Shown here: positions 63,349-64,000 of the stretch, piece by piece
Layout of the letters: the number at the start of each line of letters is the position of its first letter
Position numbering within the stretch: position 1 is the first letter of the stretch
Origin: Mercurialis annua
Taxonomy: Eukaryota; Streptophyta; Magnoliopsida; Malpighiales; Euphorbiaceae
DNA: 64,000 nt
NCBI RefSeq assembly: GCF_937616625.2
Contig: NC_065570.1
Coordinates: 11,604,001-11,668,000 of the forward strand
Direction: 5' to 3'
The notes under the pieces: model-generated
The model's database searches: none
Seen by the model: the letters and a program-made list of their open reading frames with translations, nothing else
What the model was told of the DNA's origin: nothing
Position numbers and translations under genes: made by a program

Positions 63349-63560
63349 GGCTTAATTACTTAAAAATACCCCAACTTGAATTTTTTTTTTCGTTTATATC
63401 CCGACGTAGGAAAATTTTTAATTTTATCCTATTTTGGGTTTTTCGTTTTCAACTCTACCCGGAAGTACTAAATTGTTCTTTTTTTATCTGGAAAAAAGAT
63501 TAAAATAGTCCCTTATTTTTAACTTATATTCTAATTAAACGTTAATGTTATTAATTACAT
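63349..63560. repeat. One-armed relative of the 38.8-kb MITE
   Basis: Starts GGCTTAATTACTTAAAAAT and follows the left arm of the 38785-39168 MITE through CGTTTATATCCCGACGTAGG and CTCTACCCGGAAGTACTAAA. The second arm is missing or replaced by the following sequence. Confidence 0.65.
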
Positions 63561-63699
63561 AAAAATACCATCTTCTTTAAAAAAAATTAACTAATAATAA
63601 CTATTTAATTTATATTAATTATCATTAATTTTTTTCAAAATTTAAAAACTTAACAAAATTAATACATAATTAAAATAATTAAAAAAAATCCGATTTTTT

Positions 63700-63990
63700 T
63701 TCCGAAGAAGGAGCCCGACTCCTCCTTCAAATCTGCTTCTCCTTCCTTGGAGGAGAAGCTGCTCCTCCTTCATGGAAGGAGGAGCACGCAGCTCCTCCTT
63801 CCATGGAAGGAAGGAGCAGTCTCCTTCCTTCCATGGAAGGAGGAGCACGCAGCTCCAGCTCCTCCTTCCATGGAAGGAAGGAGCCGCTGCTTCTTCCTTC
63901 GAAGGAAGGAGCAGATGGAAGGAAGGATTTGCTCCTTCCTTCCATGGAAGGAAGAAGAAGAGCTCCTTCCATGGAAGGAGGAGCATAAAA
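63700..63990. repeat. CTTCCATGGAAG palindrome array at window edge
   Basis: Repeated GGAAGGAGGAGCACGCAGCT and CTCCTTCCATGGAAGGAG words form a dense set of perfect short palindromes, about five copies of CTTCCATGGAAG plus variants. Frames through it on both strands are open only because the unit is repetitive. The layout resembles the palindrome arrays of the 13.2-20.0 kb element, so it may be the subterminal block of another element cut by the window end. Confidence 0.75.
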
Positions 63991-64000
63991 ATTAAAAAAT

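Noticed and set aside
63642..63995. Several repetitive open frames (SFLPWKEE-like) at the window edge
   Set aside because: They arise from the palindromic GGAAGGAG repeat and occur on both strands.

Overview
This is nuclear DNA of a flowering plant, almost certainly a eudicot. The genes carry GT-AG introns in an AT-rich background and encode plant families: a kinesin-5, BAHD acyltransferases, plastid diaminopimelate epimerase, a PLS-type PPR protein and 5-oxoprolinase. The spaces between them are packed with plant transposons (CACTA, Mutator-like, hAT, copia, SINE, MITEs). The species cannot be named from the sequence.

Layout. 1-2.8 kb: CACTA and copia debris and one MITE. 2.8-10.6 kb (-): a complete 23-exon kinesin-5 gene. 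10.9-13.1 kb: MITEs and a TIR element. 13.2-20.0 kb: a Mutator-like element with two convergent genes, a plant mobile domain (PMD) gene on + and a FAR1/MULE-transposase/AT-hook/OTU-protease fusion on -. 20.9-23.1 kb: BAHD gene 1. 23.6-24.8 kb: a SINE and a Stowaway MITE. 25.1-37.1 kb: a three-level nest, a solo LTR inside a 9.6-kb CACTA element inside a truncated copia element, flanked by a ~0.6-kb direct repeat. 38.0-39.4 kb: an hAT element holding a Mutator-type MITE. 40.4-41.8 kb: BAHD gene 2, paralogous to gene 1 but intronless. 42.7-45.6 kb (-): DAPF. 45.7-47.3 kb (+): a PPR gene head-to-head with DAPF. 48.7-57.7 kb: nested MITEs, then a long-TIR element whose left TIR holds a 5.7-kb CACTA derivative, itself carrying a LINE-like poly(A) tail. 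58.7-62.5 kb: OXP1 in one exon. 63.3-64.0 kb: the edge of another element rich in palindromes.

The cellular genes are independent housekeeping or metabolic genes: spindle motor, lysine synthesis, glutathione-cycle 5-oxoproline hydrolysis, organelle RNA processing, and acylation of secondary metabolites. The two BAHD genes are a duplicate pair now separated by about 17 kb of insertions. Exon models for the kinesin, DAPF, the CACTA Transposase_24 gene, the PMD gene and the MULE-OTU gene were derived by hand from splice signals; each sums to a multiple of three.

The most unusual observations are: a 51-bp imperfect hairpin that is identical, base for base, in the Mutator-like element and in the CACTA element, with a diverged third copy in the second CACTA gene; the MULE transposase-OTU protease fusion paired with a PMD gene; and the symmetrical placing of GGGGACG palindrome arrays in the first introns of both MULE genes.
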